DNA of 6,404 bases from Cyclobacteriaceae bacterium. Lineage in GTDB: Bacteria > Bacteroidota > Bacteroidia > Cytophagales > Cyclobacteriaceae. The notes beneath the pieces were generated by a model, which did no database searches, had not been told where the DNA came from, and saw only the letters and a program-made list of their open reading frames with translations. The translations under genes and the position numbers were made by a program. Each line of letters begins with the position of its first letter. Positions within the stretch are counted from its first letter, which is position 1. Shown in pieces: positions 5,953-6,404 of the stretch. The stretch lies in the NCBI GenBank assembly GCA_025358195.1, contig JANYKP010000329.1:1-6404 (forward strand), written 5' to 3'.

Positions 5953-6404
5953 ATGAGCCGCTTGATTATCATTCTGGTTTGCATTTCTGCCAATGCATTT
6001 TCGCAAACCACCCTGGATTTGTTTCTGAGTCATCCAATAGAGTCAGGCTTTGCATCATCTTTGGATGGAAAAACCATTGCCTGGGTCATCAATGATCATG
6101 GTAAACGAAATATCCTCGTTAAGAGCGGATTGGATCAACCACGTACGCTAACAGATTATCAACAAGATGACGGTCAGGAAATATCCGGGCTTGCATTTTC
6201 GCCGAATGGTACCAAACTTTTATTCGTGCGGGGTGGCGCTCCCAATCGTGTAGGTCAAAACCCAAACCCTGCCAGCCTTGCGGAAGGAGCAGAGATGGCC
6301 ATTTACTACAAAGAGATATCGTCTAAAAGTCCCCCAGCAAAAATTACATTGGGTAATGGTCCCGTTTTTAATGCCAAGGATTTTGGAATCAAATTTATAT
6401 TCTC
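5953..6404 (+). CDS. Secreted S9-family (prolyl oligopeptidase-like) peptidase, N-terminal part
   Basis: The frame opens at ATG 5953 and runs off the right edge after 150 codons. The start is fixed by an in-frame TGA at 5926-5928 with no ATG between. Residues 1-17 form a short signal peptide (MSRLIIILVCISANAFS, then Q18), typical of Bacteroidota exported proteins, so it probably acts in the periplasm or outside the cell. After it come the first strands of a beta-propeller: FASSLDGKTIAWVINDHGKR (33-52), then TLTDYQQDDGQEISGLAFSP and KLLFVRGG. These resemble the N-terminal region of prolyl-oligopeptidase/dipeptidyl-aminopeptidase-type proteins, where the propeller gates a C-terminal alpha/beta-hydrolase domain. 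The catalytic Ser-Asp-His domain is outside the window, so peptidase activity is inferred; a propeller-only protein is the alternative. Cys10 is not in a good lipobox (ILVC), so a lipoprotein is unlikely. It follows topA by 160 bp on the same strand and probably has its own promoter. Confidence 0.8.
   Translation, partial: MSRLIIILVCISANAFSQTTLDLFLSHPIESGFASSLDGKTIAWVINDHGKRNILVKSGLDQPRTLTDYQQDDGQEISGLAFSPNGTKLLFVRGGAPNRVGQNPNPASLAEGAEMAIYYKEISSKSPPAKITLGNGPVFNAKDFGIKFIF

Noticed and set aside
5895..6095. 66-codon plus-strand open frame overlapping the S9 peptidase start
   Set aside because: It is in a different frame from the peptidase, which has a clear signal peptide and propeller motifs; the alternative product has none.

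Overview
The window looks like chromosomal DNA from a member of the Bacteroidota, probably a Cytophagales-type organism. This rests on protein character (a TopA without zinc fingers, the long Bacteroidota form of the agmatinase family, a signal peptide ending in AFSQ), on the lack of Shine-Dalgarno sequences before start codons, and on promoter-like TAnnTTTG elements. It is a judgement from sequence character, not a database match.

Layout, left to right. Positions 1-145 (minus) hold the 5' part of a small gene that resembles the antitoxin half of a Bacteroidota toxin-antitoxin pair; the rest lies outside the window. Positions 146-290 are non-coding, with one short hairpin-forming inverted repeat. 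Positions 291-1682 (minus) encode an AGCS-family sodium:alanine/glycine symporter. A 110-bp spacer with heptamer-phased repeats separates it from an agmatinase-family ureohydrolase (1793-2860, minus). Six bases upstream of that gene ends a SixA-like histidine phosphatase (2867-3343, minus), so these two almost certainly share a transcript. A compact 112-bp divergent region (3344-3455) with promoter-like elements on both strands leads rightward into the complete DNA topoisomerase I gene topA (3456-5792, plus). A second cluster of heptamer repeats follows the topA stop. After it, an A/T-rich inverted repeat directly precedes the start of a secreted S9-family peptidase (5953 to beyond 6404, plus), of which only the signal peptide and the start of the beta-propeller are present.

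Functionally this is mostly a housekeeping and metabolic neighbourhood: DNA supercoiling control (TopA), polyamine or guanidino-compound metabolism (agmatinase), a phosphohistidine phosphatase, amino-acid uptake, and extracytoplasmic peptide breakdown. I see no obvious new multi-gene system. The least ordinary signals are short 7-bp-periodic tandem repeats of different sequence placed at the ends of two genes, one of which seems to supply the last codons and stop of the agmatinase, and the perfect 8-bp inverted repeat abutting the S9 peptidase start codon.
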